Assembly (NCBI RefSeq): GCF_000820185.1
Contig: NZ_CDCA01000043.1
Location: forward strand, 1 to 39,595
DNA: 39,595 nt
DNA from: Aeromonas tecta
GTDB lineage: Bacteria > Pseudomonadota > Gammaproteobacteria > Enterobacterales > Aeromonadaceae
Direction of reading: 5' to 3'
The notes under the pieces: generated by a model
Told to the model about the DNA's origin: nothing
The model's database searches: none
What the model saw: only the letters and a program-made list of their open reading frames with translations
Part shown: positions 25,411 through 35,666 of the stretch, piece by piece
Numbering within the stretch: the first letter of the stretch is position 1
Layout of the letters: each line of letters begins with the position of its first letter
Made by a program: the position numbers and the translations under genes

Positions 25411-26730
25411 TCAGAGGATCATGCCGCCGAAGAAGAAGCCAAGCGCCACTGCCATGGCGATGGTGGCCACACCCGGGATGAAGAAGGGGTGGTTGAACAC
25501 CGCCTTGCCGATCCGGGTTGAGCCGGTGTCATCCATCTCGACCGCGGCCAGCAGGGTCGGGTAGGTTGGCAGCACGAACAGCGCGCTCACGGCGGCGAAG
25601 GAGGCGATGGCAGCCAGCGGGCTCACACCCAGTGCCAGTGCGGCCGGCATCAGGGCCTTGGTGGTGGCACCCTGGGAGTACAGCAGCATGGAGGAGAAGA
25701 ACAGCACCACGGCCAGCAGCCAGCTGTATTGGCTCAGCAGATCGCCGGCGAAGGCCTGGATCTCGACCATGTTGCCCTTCACGAAGACGTTACCCAACCA
25801 GGCCACACCCAGTACACAGATGCAGGCGGACATACCGGACTTGAAGGTCGGCATGTTGGTGATCTGGGCGGCGTCCAGTTTGCAGAACAGCACCATCAGG
25901 GTGGCGGCGGAGAGCATGATGCCCATGATGGCGCCATCACGAGGGATTGGCGGGTTGGAGATAAGACCCACGTTACCGGAGATGGCGGTGGCATAGGCCA
26001 TGACCGCGACGATGGCGACGATGAAGATGCCGACGGAGAGCTTGGCGTAAGGCTTGAGTTCAACCTTGCTGGTGCCGCGCAGCTTGATCAGGCCCTTGGC
26101 CTTGCGCTCCAGGTAGACTTCGTCCTGATCCAGCGGTTTGCCCAGCATGTTGGCCACGAAGGCGCCCAGGATACAGGCAAGGAAGCTGGACGGGATGCAG
26201 ATGGCCAGCAGGGTCAGGTAATCGACACCGAGCGGCTCGAGCATGCCGGAGAAGGCGACCACGGCTGCCGAGATCGGGGAAGCGGTGATGGCGATCTGGG
26301 AGGCGACCACAGCGATGGAGAGTGGGCGGGAAGGGCGAATTCCCTGCTCCTTGGCCACTTCGGCAATCACCGGCAGGGTGGAGAAGGCGGTGTGGCCGGT
26401 ACCGGCCAGCATGGTCATCAGGTAGGTGACGACCGGCGCGGCGAAGGTGATGTGCTTGGGATTTTTACGCAGCGCTTTCTCGGCAAGGGAGACCAGGTAG
26501 TCCATCCCGCCCGCCAGTTGCATACAGGCGATGGCACAGATGACGGACGCGATGATCATGATCACGTCCCAAGGCAGATAGGCGACCAGCTGATCACTCG
26601 GGATGGGCATGCCCAGACCCCAGGTCAGTACCAGTACCCCCAAACCACCGGCAAAGCCGATGCCGATGCTGCCTATCCGGGCCCCTAGATAGATAGCGGC
26701 GAGCACGACAAGTAACTCGATTCCAATCAT
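25411..26730 (-). CDS. dcuA: Anaerobic C4-dicarboxylate antiporter DcuA
   Basis: This 439-residue protein has 10-12 transmembrane helices. Sequence blocks follow E. coli DcuA rather than DcuB: GIGFAGGLGVLVL, LPVIAEVAKEQGIRPSRPLS, SQIAITASPISAAVV, GMSACICVLGVAWLG and ASFAAVSALFVLPTYPTLLAAVEMDDTG. It exchanges aspartate or fumarate for succinate in the inner membrane. ATG 26730 is chosen because GGAG lies 8 bases upstream; a GTG 9 bases earlier is less likely. It lies directly downstream of aspA on the same strand, the usual aspA-dcuA pairing for fumarate respiration. Confidence 0.93.
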   Translation of the reverse strand: MIGIELLVVLAAIYLGARIGSIGIGFAGGLGVLVLTWGLGMPIPSDQLVAYLPWDVIMIIASVICAIACMQLAGGMDYLVSLAEKALRKNPKHITFAAPVVTYLMTMLAGTGHTAFSTLPVIAEVAKEQGIRPSRPLSIAVVASQIAITASPISAAVVAFSGMLEPLGVDYLTLLAICIPSSFLACILGAFVANMLGKPLDQDEVYLERKAKGLIKLRGTSKVELKPYAKLSVGIFIVAIVAVMAYATAISGNVGLISNPPIPRDGAIMGIMLSAATLMVLFCKLDAAQITNMPTFKSGMSACICVLGVAWLGNVFVKGNMVEIQAFAGDLLSQYSWLLAVVLFFSSMLLYSQGATTKALMPAALALGVSPLAAIASFAAVSALFVLPTYPTLLAAVEMDDTGSTRIGKAVFNHPFFIPGVATIAMAVALGFFFGGMIL

Positions 26731-26783
26731 AGCGAACACTCCAATTTCCAGTTTTTTTAGGTTTTATGTGGCTGAAAAGCCAA

Positions 26784-26850
26784 TTCCCGATAGGGCTGGG
26801 GGAGACCAATCGGGAACTGACTCTATGGGCCGGCTGTTACCCCGGCCCAT
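26784..26850 (-). repeat. Two hairpins in the aspA-dcuA gap
   Basis: ATGGGCCGG/CCGGCCCAT (26825-26833 with 26842-26850, 8-base loop) and TTCCCGAT/ATCGGGAA (26784-26791 with 26809-26816) lie between the aspA stop and the dcuA start. Neither has a T tract on the minus strand. They may act as partial terminators or mRNA stabilisers that set the aspA:dcuA ratio. Confidence 0.6.
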
Positions 26851-26858
26851 CGATACGC

Positions 26859-28301
26859 TTATACGGCGGCTTCGCGGGTGTAACGCTTGGCTTTGTATTG
26901 CGGGTTCATCAGGTTCTCGATGGAGAGAATTTCGTCCAGCTGCTCGGCGGTCAGCAGGCCGCGCTCCAGCACGACCTCACGGACGTTCTTGCCAGTCTGG
27001 GCGCAGATCTTGCCGACGATGTCACCTTCGTGGTGGCCGATGAAGGGGTTCAGGTAGGTCACGATACCGATGGAGTTCAGCACGTGGTTCATGCAGATTT
27101 CCGGGTTGGCGGTGATGCCTTCGACACACTTCTCACGCAGGGAGACGCAGGCTTTTTCCATCAGGCTCAGGGATTCGAACATCGCCTGGCCGATTACCGG
27201 CTCCATTACGTTCAACTGCAGCTGACCCGCTTCGGCGGCGAAGGTGATGGTGACGTCGTTACCGAACACCTTGAAGCAGGACTGGTTGACCACTTCCGGG
27301 ATAACCGGGTTGACCTTGGCTGGCATGATGGAGGAACCCGCCTGCATTTCCGGCAGGTTGATCTCTTTGAGTGCGGTACGCGGGCCGGAGGAGAGCAGAC
27401 GCAGATCGTTACAGATCTTGGACATCTTCATGGCCAGACGCTTGATGGCGCCGTGCAGCATCACATAAGCACCACAGTCGGAGGTCGCTTCGATGAGATC
27501 CTCTGCCGGCACATAGGCACGACCGGTGATCTCGGCCAGGCGTTTGATGGCCAGGGCAGAGTACTCGGGCGGAGTGTTCAGGCCGGTACCGATGGCGGTA
27601 GCGCCCAGGTTCACTTCCAGCAGCAGCTCCTGGCAACGCTTGATGGACTTGATCTCTTCACGCAGGGTGACGGCGAAGGCGTGGAATTCCTGACCCAGAG
27701 TCATGGGAACCGCATCCTGCAGCTGGGTACGGCCCATCTTGAGGATACTCTTGAACTCTTTGGCCTTGGCGTCGAAGGCGGCGATCAGGCCTTCCAGCGC
27801 GAACAGGGTGGTGTCGGTGCTGTTGACCACTGCCACTCGGAAACCGGTGGGGTAGGCATCGTTGGTGGACTGGCACTTGTTGACATGGTCGTTCGGGTTG
27901 ATGACGTCGTAACGACCCTTCTCCAGACCCATCAGCTCGAGGGCGATGTTGGCCAGCACCTCGTTGGTGTTCATGTTGACGGAAGTACCGGCGCCGCCCT
28001 GGTAAACGTCGACCGGGAACTGGTCGAAGCACTTGCCGGTGTTGAGCATCAGATCGCAGGCTTCGATGATCTTGTCGGCGATTTCGGGACGGATGGTACC
28101 CAGCTCACCGTTGGCCAGTGCAGCGGCCTTCTTGGTCAGCACCATGCCACGGACAAATTCGGGAACGTCAGAAATCTTCTGAGTGCTGATCTTGAAGTTT
28201 TCGACAGCACGCAGGGTGTGCACACCGTAATAGAGATTGTTGGAAACTTCTTTGGTGCCCAGCAGGTCTTCTTCAATGCGGACGTTCTTGATGTCGCTCA
28301 T
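26859..28301 (-). CDS. aspA: Aspartate ammonia-lyase (aspartase)
   Basis: This 480-residue cytoplasmic enzyme converts aspartate to fumarate and ammonia. It has the fumarase/aspartase superfamily signature [11 protein letters not shown] near residues 318-328 on the flexible catalytic loop, the [10 protein letters not shown] and [12 protein letters not shown] blocks of the active site, and the RIEEDLLG start of the family. With dcuA it supplies fumarate as an anaerobic electron acceptor. No strong classical promoter was identified upstream. Confidence 0.96.
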   Translation of the reverse strand: MSDIKNVRIEEDLLGTKEVSNNLYYGVHTLRAVENFKISTQKISDVPEFVRGMVLTKKAAALANGELGTIRPEIADKIIEACDLMLNTGKCFDQFPVDVYQGGAGTSVNMNTNEVLANIALELMGLEKGRYDVINPNDHVNKCQSTNDAYPTGFRVAVVNSTDTTLFALEGLIAAFDAKAKEFKSILKMGRTQLQDAVPMTLGQEFHAFAVTLREEIKSIKRCQELLLEVNLGATAIGTGLNTPPEYSALAIKRLAEITGRAYVPAEDLIEATSDCGAYVMLHGAIKRLAMKMSKICNDLRLLSSGPRTALKEINLPEMQAGSSIMPAKVNPVIPEVVNQSCFKVFGNDVTITFAAEAGQLQLNVMEPVIGQAMFESLSLMEKACVSLREKCVEGITANPEICMNHVLNSIGIVTYLNPFIGHHEGDIVGKICAQTGKNVREVVLERGLLTAEQLDEILSIENLMNPQYKAKRYTREAAV

Positions 28302-28749
28302 TGTAATGCCTCAGAAATCAGATAAATGGAAAAATCCTCACCGAGTGGTCGCGACTTCCTTCACGCACGGTTCATCCTGAAGCACCACACATCGAGTGGG
28401 GCGGTTGGGAGCCAGATGCTCCCGGGTAAACATTGGTGTAGATATTACCTCAATCGAGGTATCCGATATTAGACCTGGATCACTAAATTTGAGCCGACCC
28501 TAAATATCTTGTGGTCATTAAACAGATACTGCAATTGTGCGATTTACTGTGACAGAACAACCACTTCAATCCCAGTTATTCAATAAGATATTTGTCTGAA
28601 TCCCGATCCCTATCACTCAGCAGACTTGAAAAATGAACTCTCACCCCCACTTTAGTTGTCAGAACCAACAGAGCCGTGGCCTGGCGCCGGGATCGCCTCC
28701 CTGATTGTGCCATCTCTGGTTCCTCTATTTCACCCGCACCGAGGTTTTT
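28302..28749. other. 448-base intergenic region between divergent aspA and fxsA
   Basis: There is no convincing gene here. An inverted repeat TACCTC-AATC-GAGGTA (28446-28461), extended by GATA on the left and TC on the right, lies about 145 bases before aspA and could be an operator. The region is A/T-richer than its surroundings in 28440-28660. I could not assign a confident -35/-10 pair to either gene, nor a clear CRP or FNR site. Confidence 0.6.
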
Positions 28750-29232
28750 ATGGGCAAGTTGTTACTGTTATTGGTTGGCCTGGTCGTGCTGGAGCTCACC
28801 GTGATGATCGAAGTGGGGGCCGTGATCGGCGCCCTGCCGACCGTGGGGCTGCTGATCCTGACCGCGGTGCTTGGCTCCTCCCTGGTGCGCAGTGAGGGGA
28901 TCAAGACCCTGTTCAGTGCCCAGCAGAAGATGCAACAAGGGGAGATGCCGGGCCGTGAAGTGATGGGCGGCATGATGCTGGCGCTGGCTGGCCTGCTGTT
29001 GATCATTCCTGGTTTCGTCACCGACTTCTTCGGCATCTTGTTGCTGCAACCCTGGCTTCGCAACAGGTTGGCCGACAAGCTGGTGGGCAGCAGTCAATTC
29101 AGAATGCAGATGGGGGGCTTTCAGACGCAGCAGCCTCCGTTCGATGTACGCCCTGATGAGGGGCAGCCGGATCAAATCAACCGGGGCCGGGGCGGTACCA
29201 CCATAGAGGGTGAGTTCGAACGCAAAGAGTAA
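28750..29232 (+). CDS. fxsA: FxsA-family inner membrane protein
   Basis: This 160-residue protein has the FxsA layout: two N-terminal helices (about 4-45; LLLLLVGLVVLELTVMIEV), a cytoplasmic segment with LVRSEGIKTLFSAQQKMQQGEMP, a hydrophobic hairpin (MLALAGLLLIIPGFVTDFFGILLLQPW) and a polar C-terminal tail. In E. coli, overexpressed FxsA relieves phage T7 exclusion by the F plasmid through the F PifA protein; its normal function is unknown. GAGG lies 5 bases before ATG 28750. Confidence 0.9.
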   Translation: MGKLLLLLVGLVVLELTVMIEVGAVIGALPTVGLLILTAVLGSSLVRSEGIKTLFSAQQKMQQGEMPGREVMGGMMLALAGLLLIIPGFVTDFFGILLLQPWLRNRLADKLVGSSQFRMQMGGFQTQQPPFDVRPDEGQPDQINRGRGGTTIEGEFERKE

Positions 29233-29242
29233 GTCACCCCAT

Positions 29243-29280
29243 CCACTGTGTCATCAAGGCTTGCCCTGATGGCACAGTGG
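29243..29280. terminator. Likely shared terminator hairpin at the fxsA / MATE gene junction
   Basis: A 14-bp stem with one G-T pair, CCACTGTGTCATCA/TGATGGCACAGTGG (29243-29256 with 29267-29280), starts 11 bases after the fxsA stop and overlaps the 3' end of the convergent MATE gene. No T run follows, so termination strength is uncertain. Confidence 0.45.
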
Positions 29281-30588
29281 TTCGAATCGGCGATGGGCAT
29301 ATCCCCATGCCAGCATTCCCGCCGCCAGATTGGCCAGCAGTATGCCCAGATAGATCCCCTGCTCTCCCCCCAGCTTTGCCCCCAGCCAGGCCCCTGGCAG
29401 CAAGAAGACAAACAGCCGCATCCCGTTGAAGACGAATGAGACCGTCGAGGCCCGCACGCCGTTGAGGGCGGAGGCCAGCAGCATCACCATGCCCTGGAAG
29501 CCATAACCGATGGGGACCAGATGCAGGTAGAGCACGATCAGCTGCACCACCCGGGGGTTATCGCTGAACAGCCCGGCAATGAGCGGTGCCAGCAGCCAGA
29601 CGAGACCATAGACGACGAGTTGAAACAGCAACGCGAAGCGCATGCACAGCAGCAGGGCGGCCCGGGCCCGAGCCGGGTTGCCCGCCCCGCAGTTTTGCGA
29701 GATGAAGGGAGCCAGCACCGAGGAGAGCGCCATCATCACGATCAGCAGCAGCGCCTCGACCCGGGACGCTGCCCCATAGGCCGCCACCACTTCGGTGCCC
29801 AGCCCGGCGAAGATGATCATCAGCACGGCAGTGGCGAGGGGATTGAGCATGTTGGTGAAGGAGGCGGGTACCGCCACGTGCAGCAGGGCGCGCCAGTGAG
29901 TCAGCAGCCGTGGGCGAGGGGAGAGGCGCAACAGCAGCAGTTGCTCTCGCTTGTGCAGAATATGGAGGCTGACCAGGGTCGCCATCAACCAGGAGAGGGA
30001 AGTAGCGATGGCGGCGCCACGAATGCCCCATTCGGGGAAGGGGCCAATACCGAAGATGAGCAGCGGATCCAGCACGCCGTTGACCAGCCCCGCCACCCCC
30101 ATCACCAGACTCGGCGTCTTGGTATCCCCGGTCGCCCGGATGGCGGCGTTGCCGACCATGGGCAGAGCCAGCAAGGGCACCGTCAGATACCAGATCAGCA
30201 TGTAGTCATGGATCAGTGAAATGAGCTCGGCGCTGGCCCCCAGCAGGGTAAAGAGGGGGTCTATGGTCAATGCTCCCAACGCTGCGAGCAGGGTGACCAG
30301 GATGACGGCGAGGAACAGGCAGTCGGTGGTGATGCGGGCCGCCTCGTCATGGCGCCCTTGTCCCAGGGTGTGGCCAAGCAGGGCGGAGAGGCCGGCCCCG
30401 AGGCCCATGGTTAGCGAGGTCACCACGAAGGTGACCGGAAAGGTGAAGCTGATGGCGGCCAGTGCCTGGGTCCCCATCATGCCGATGAAGAAGGTGTCGA
30501 CCAGGTTGAAGGCCAGGATGGCGATGATGCCGAGGATCATGGGACCCGTCATGCGCAGCAGCACTGAGGTCATGGGGGCGGTCAGCAT
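29254..30588 (-). CDS. MATE-family multidrug/metabolite efflux transporter
   Basis: This protein of about 444 residues has 12 predicted helices in two MatE repeats: repeat 1 about 1-215 (LLRMTGPMILGIIAILAFNLVDTFFIG start, GLGAGLSALLGHTLGQG) and repeat 2 about 230-440 (PASFTNMLNPLATAVLM, SSVLAPFISQNCGAG). MATE proteins export drugs or cations using a Na+ or H+ gradient. The start is uncertain: 30588 (MLTAPM) gives the family's usual length, and the frame stays open further upstream without a convincing start. No ribosome site is clear. It is convergent with fxsA and divergent from groES. Confidence 0.9.
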   Translation of the reverse strand: MLTAPMTSVLLRMTGPMILGIIAILAFNLVDTFFIGMMGTQALAAISFTFPVTFVVTSLTMGLGAGLSALLGHTLGQGRHDEAARITTDCLFLAVILVTLLAALGALTIDPLFTLLGASAELISLIHDYMLIWYLTVPLLALPMVGNAAIRATGDTKTPSLVMGVAGLVNGVLDPLLIFGIGPFPEWGIRGAAIATSLSWLMATLVSLHILHKREQLLLLRLSPRPRLLTHWRALLHVAVPASFTNMLNPLATAVLMIIFAGLGTEVVAAYGAASRVEALLLIVMMALSSVLAPFISQNCGAGNPARARAALLLCMRFALLFQLVVYGLVWLLAPLIAGLFSDNPRVVQLIVLYLHLVPIGYGFQGMVMLLASALNGVRASTVSFVFNGMRLFVFLLPGAWLGAKLGGEQGIYLGILLANLAAGMLAWGYAHRRFEPLCHQGKP

Positions 30589-30727
30589 GGGATTGGGTCG
30601 GCTCAAGGGATCATCTCTATTGCTGCTGGGCCAGTATGCCGGCCGCGTCCATCCGCCTTCCTGGTGGGGGGTTGCTGATCCATCAAAGATGTTCATAGTA
30701 CGTGAAAATTTTTTTTTTGTATTTGCC

Positions 30728-30756
30728 CTTGAAGGGCTACCCAAATTGCCCCAGAT
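30728..30756 (+). promoter_or_regulatory. Sigma-32 (heat-shock) promoter of groESL
   Basis: CTTGAA (30728-30733) and CCCCAGAT (30749-30756) are 15 bases apart, matching the RpoH consensus CTTGAA/CCCCATNT with one change. It lies 75 bases before groES. An A/T-rich run with a block of T (about 30708-30720) lies just upstream. Confidence 0.85.
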
Positions 30757-30830
30757 CAGGGGCATAACAAATTTGGCCAACTGTGGCCATTCCTCAAGCA
30801 ACACAGAGACTCATTTTGGGAGAGTTATCG

Positions 30831-31124
30831 ATGAAAATTCGTCCACTGCACGACCGCGTCATCATCAAGCGCATCGAAGCTGAAGCCAAATCCGCTGGCG
30901 GTATCGTCTTGACTGGCACGGCGGCCCAGAAGTCCACCCGTGGTGAAGTTATTGCCGTGGGGACTGGTCGAATTCTGGATAATGGCGATGTCAAAGCCCT
31001 CGCCGTCAAGGTAGGTGACAAGGTGATCTTCAACGAAGGCTACGGCGTGAAGACCGAGAAGCTGGATGGTCAGGACGTGCTGATCCTGTCCGAGACCGAC
31101 ATCCTGGCGATTGTCGAAGCCTAA
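30831..31124 (+). CDS. groES: Co-chaperonin GroES
   Basis: This 97-residue protein starts [18 protein letters not shown] and has the mobile loop ([20 protein letters not shown]) with the hydrophobic IVL tripeptide that contacts GroEL. It forms the heptameric lid of the chaperonin. GGGAGAG lies before the ATG. It is followed by groEL after 41 bases. Confidence 0.98.
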   Translation: MKIRPLHDRVIIKRIEAEAKSAGGIVLTGTAAQKSTRGEVIAVGTGRILDNGDVKALAVKVGDKVIFNEGYGVKTEKLDGQDVLILSETDILAIVEA

Positions 31125-31147
31125 TCACTCCCTTTTCCCCGAATTGA

Positions 31148-32800
<1,653 letters not shown>

Positions 32801-32818
32801 TCCTGCCTTGGTAATCAA

Positions 32819-32848
32819 ACGGCTCGCATTTGCGGGCCGTTTTTTTTA
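32819..32848 (+). terminator. Intrinsic terminator of groESL
   Basis: Stem ACGGCTCGC/GCGGGCCGT (32819-32827 with 32832-32840, one G-T pair), loop ATTT, followed by eight T bases. Confidence 0.92.
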
Positions 32849-32855
32849 GTGCTAC

Positions 32856-32868
32856 TAGACTGAGTCTA
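32856..32868. promoter_or_regulatory. Small palindrome upstream of the 32896 gene
   Basis: TAGACT-G-AGTCTA is a perfect 6-1-6 palindrome, 27 bases before the gene start and directly after the groESL terminator. It is at the right place for an operator or part of a promoter; no protein is suggested by its sequence. Confidence 0.35.
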
Positions 32869-32895
32869 TTGATAGTGAAATCATCTGAGGTGTAC

Positions 32896-33393
32896 ATGCG
32901 AAATTTAGGCCTGATTCCATTACTGTTTTCTCTGGCTATGCCCGCCATGGTCGTGGCAGCGCCACAGGGGCCCGTCGTCCTCAAGGTGACGGGTAATGTG
33001 GATCCTGCCGAGCCGACTGATGGCGAAGTGGCCTTCGACCTGGCCATGATCCAGGCCCTGCCACAACACGAAATCGTGACGGGCAACCCCTGGGTGGACA
33101 AACCGCACAAGTATGTGGGCCCCAAGCTGTCGGACGTGATGAAGGCGGTGGGCGCCACCGGCAAGACCATCACCCTGACGGCCCTGAACAGTTTCCAGAT
33201 CCGGATCAACTGGGATAAGGTCAAGCAGTATGATCCCATCCTGGCGTGGCAGGACAATGGTATGACCATGCGGGTACGTGACAAGGGGCCACTGTGGTTT
33301 ATCCTGCCACTGGAGCAGAATCCCGAACTCAAGCGGTCAGAATTCACCGATATGATGATTTGGCAACTGAGCTCGATCGATATTCAGCACTGA
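32896..33393 (+). CDS. Periplasmic molybdopterin-oxidoreductase-fold protein (cofactor domain-like)
   Basis: This 165-residue protein has a signal peptide (residues 1-22, LGLIPLLFSLAMPAMVVAA). The mature part resembles the sulfite-oxidase/YedY-type molybdopterin-binding fold in compact form (VVLKVTGNVDP, FDLAMIQALPQHEIVTGNPWVDKPHKYVGPKLSDVMKAVG, GPLWFILPLEQ). No cysteine is present in the mature protein, so the Mo ligand of true enzymes is missing. It is more likely a binding or sensing domain than a reductase. GAGG lies before ATG 32896. The next gene is a membrane GGDEF-EAL protein with a periplasmic sensor domain, so this protein may feed it a signal. Confidence 0.8.
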   Translation: MRNLGLIPLLFSLAMPAMVVAAPQGPVVLKVTGNVDPAEPTDGEVAFDLAMIQALPQHEIVTGNPWVDKPHKYVGPKLSDVMKAVGATGKTITLTALNSFQIRINWDKVKQYDPILAWQDNGMTMRVRDKGPLWFILPLEQNPELKRSEFTDMMIWQLSSIDIQH

Positions 33394-33418
33394 TGATGGT
33401 GGCTTGCGGGAGTACGGG

Positions 33419-35350
33419 GTGAAAGCGAAGACCAGGGCCTGGCCCTTACTCGGCGTTCTTTATCTATCCATTCTGTTGTTCACGGGTAGCACTCTGTACT
33501 GTCTGGTGCAGATTCAAAATGCGACCAGGGTCATGGAGAAGTACACCTATGACGTCTCCTGGGCATTGATGCAGCTGCAGCTCGAGCTGGGGCGTTTCCT
33601 CAATGCCGTGGAGATCTACCACTACGGCGGCATCGATCATGAGTCCCTGTTGCTGCGCTATGACATCCTCTGGAGTCGCACGCCTATCCTGCTCAGTGGC
33701 CAGCTGCGCAAGAGCCTGGCTGACAATCAGAAGACACTGCGGTTGGTGCAGCTGACCGAGAACACCATCCGGGAACTGGAGCCCAAGCTGGCTGAGCTGA
33801 AACAGGGCACGCCGGATTACCAGCAAGTGATGATGCGACTCGCTCCCCTGCAAGAACCACTCTCCTATTCCCTCGCTTCTGTCATGCAGAACAACATCAA
33901 CGTCTATTCGGGCAACGACAAGCGCTTTGGCCAGCTGCGTAATGCGTTGCTGTTTATGGTGTCCGGTCTGGTCATCTCGGTCATTCTATTGAGTGGCCTG
34001 CTCATTCGTGAAGCCAGGCGTCATTTCAGAACGGCGCGGATCGATCCCCTGACCGGTCTTGCCAACCGGCTGGCCTTGCTGGAAAAGATGGAGTCCTATG
34101 TCAGTCGGGATACCCCCTTTGGCTTGGTGCTGATCGACATCAACGATTTTCGGGACATCAACAGCAAGTTTGGCTACAACACCGGGGATATCCTGCTGCA
34201 GGAGCTGGCGAAACGGCTGCGAGCGCTGTGTGAGAATGGCGAGTGGGTTGCGCGCCTTGGTGGCGATCAGCTGGCCATGTTGCAGCGAGAGAGCAGCGAT
34301 CTGCGCCAAGTCAGGGAATTGGTGGCGAGGGTCCTGCATGCGATCAAGCAGGACATCATCATCGATAACTATCCCTTCCGGCTGGAGGTGGGCATTGGCA
34401 TCGCCTTCTTCCCCATGGACAGTAACCAGACTCAGGAGCTGCTCAGTCGGGCGGAACAGGCCCTGTTCCACAGTCGCAAGACCCATGTGCCCTATGTCAT
34501 TTATGACAGTTCCCTGCTCAATGAGACTGCCCGACGCAAGCACCTCGCGTCCGACATGGTGATGGCGCTGGAGCACAATGCACTCGAGCTCTACTACCAG
34601 CCCATCGTCAACCTGGAAAGCGGGCGCTGCGAAGCGGTCGAGGCGCTGCTGCGCTGGCGCCATCCCGAGCTGGGCTTCATCCCGCCCAATGAGGTGATCC
34701 AGGTGGCGGAGGAGTTCCAGCTGGCGGAGAAGCTCGGCAGCTGGATCCTGAACACCGCGTGCGAGCAGCTCTATAAATGGCAGCATCTGGGATTGGTCGA
34801 TCTGCAGATGTGCGTCAACATCTCACCCGGCATGTACCAGCGAAACTTGCTGAAACTGGTGGCCAAAGCCTTGATGGAACACCATATTCCCGCCGCCAGC
34901 CTGGTGCTGGAGGTCACGGAAGACACCACCATGCGCGAGGTGAAAAACTCGCTGCAACTGATGCAGGATCTCAATCGCCAGGGTGTCCAGCTGGCCCTTG
35001 ACGACTTCGGCACCGGTTACTCTTCCCTGAGCTACCTGCAGAAGCTGCCGGTGAGCAAGGTGAAGATAGACAGATCCTTCATTCAGGGGATCGACACCTC
35101 CATCGAAGCGGCGGAGCTGGTTGCCAACATCTGCCGCATGGGCTCCATGCTGGGCAAGAAGCTGGTGTGCGAGGGTATCGAGACCCAGGGCCAACTCGAT
35201 GTGCTGCGTTCATTGACCGATATCCACCTCTACGGGCAAGGCTATCTGTTCAGTCGGCCCGAGCAGGCGGCGAAGGCCTATCAGACCCTGCTGGAGATGG
35301 AAGAGCGCTGGCTGGCACAGCGTTCACCGGACAAGGCATACCGGGTTTGA
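33419..35350 (+). CDS. Membrane GGDEF-EAL protein, probable c-di-GMP phosphodiesterase
   Basis: This protein of about 643 residues starts at GTG 33419 (MKAKTRAW, with GGGAG 6 bases upstream); TTG 33404 is an alternative. TM1 at about 7-30, a helical periplasmic domain about 31-175, TM2 about 180-200. The GGDEF domain (about 210-365) has a degenerate signature GGDQL, so cyclase activity is doubtful, although VLIDINDFRDIN is kept. The EAL domain (about 380-625) is intact: EALLRWRHP, CVNISPGMYQR, LALDDFGTGYSSLSYLQKLPVSKVKIDRSFI and VCEGIET. It should hydrolyse c-di-GMP, possibly tuned by GTP binding to the degenerate domain. It follows the periplasmic protein gene after 25 bases and is probably in one operon with it. 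Confidence 0.92.
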   Translation: MKAKTRAWPLLGVLYLSILLFTGSTLYCLVQIQNATRVMEKYTYDVSWALMQLQLELGRFLNAVEIYHYGGIDHESLLLRYDILWSRTPILLSGQLRKSLADNQKTLRLVQLTENTIRELEPKLAELKQGTPDYQQVMMRLAPLQEPLSYSLASVMQNNINVYSGNDKRFGQLRNALLFMVSGLVISVILLSGLLIREARRHFRTARIDPLTGLANRLALLEKMESYVSRDTPFGLVLIDINDFRDINSKFGYNTGDILLQELAKRLRALCENGEWVARLGGDQLAMLQRESSDLRQVRELVARVLHAIKQDIIIDNYPFRLEVGIGIAFFPMDSNQTQELLSRAEQALFHSRKTHVPYVIYDSSLLNETARRKHLASDMVMALEHNALELYYQPIVNLESGRCEAVEALLRWRHPELGFIPPNEVIQVAEEFQLAEKLGSWILNTACEQLYKWQHLGLVDLQMCVNISPGMYQRNLLKLVAKALMEHHIPAASLVLEVTEDTTMREVKNSLQLMQDLNRQGVQLALDDFGTGYSSLSYLQKLPVSKVKIDRSFIQGIDTSIEAAELVANICRMGSMLGKKLVCEGIETQGQLDVLRSLTDIHLYGQGYLFSRPEQAAKAYQTLLEMEERWLAQRSPDKAYRV

Positions 35351-35408
35351 CCAATATGTCTCATGTCTGACGCACGCTGGCCGATAGAGCTTAAGCAGGA
35401 GGTACACA

Positions 35409-35597
35409 ATGGACATTTCTAGCTCTGCATCTACGTCATATGGTTCTGCCTTGATGACGGCCAGTCTGGCGAAAAAACAGCAGCTTCAGGACGGGGAAAC
35501 CGCACTGAAGTTGTTGCAGACTGCCGCCCAGCCAGCTCAGGCGCCGGTTACATCGGCGACAGGCTCCTTGGGAAGCAACATCAACATTCACGTCTGA
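35409..35597 (+). CDS. YjfB-like putative motility peptide (62 residues)
   Basis: This small protein (MDISSSASTSYGSALMTASLAKKQQLQDGETALKLLQ...) matches the short N-terminal pattern of the YjfB putative motility family: an MDI start, Ser/Ala-rich helix, then a charged Q/E/D helix and a polar tail. A perfect AGGAGG lies 6-7 bases before the ATG. It follows the EAL gene by 58 bases on the same strand and is closed by a strong terminator, so it is probably the last gene of that unit. The family's function is not established; the link to motility comes from the family name only. Confidence 0.72.
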   Translation: MDISSSASTSYGSALMTASLAKKQQLQDGETALKLLQTAAQPAQAPVTSATGSLGSNINIHV

Positions 35598-35605
35598 CCC
35601 TAATG

Positions 35606-35639
35606 AAAAAGCCCCCATCGGTTGATGGGGGCTTTTTTT
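35606..35639. terminator. Bidirectional intrinsic terminator (motility peptide / rluA)
   Basis: A 9-bp stem GCCCCCATC/GATGGGGGC (35611-35619 with 35624-35632), loop GGTT, flanked by AAAAA and TTTTTTT. It serves both convergent genes. Confidence 0.95.
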
Positions 35640-35666
35640 ATTCAGACTCTATGCCGGCAAGCGGGC

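Noticed and set aside
28502..28560. TGTG-containing sequence as a CRP site for aspA
   Set aside because: The two halves are in the same orientation (TGTG...TGTG), not the inverted TGTGA/TCACA needed.
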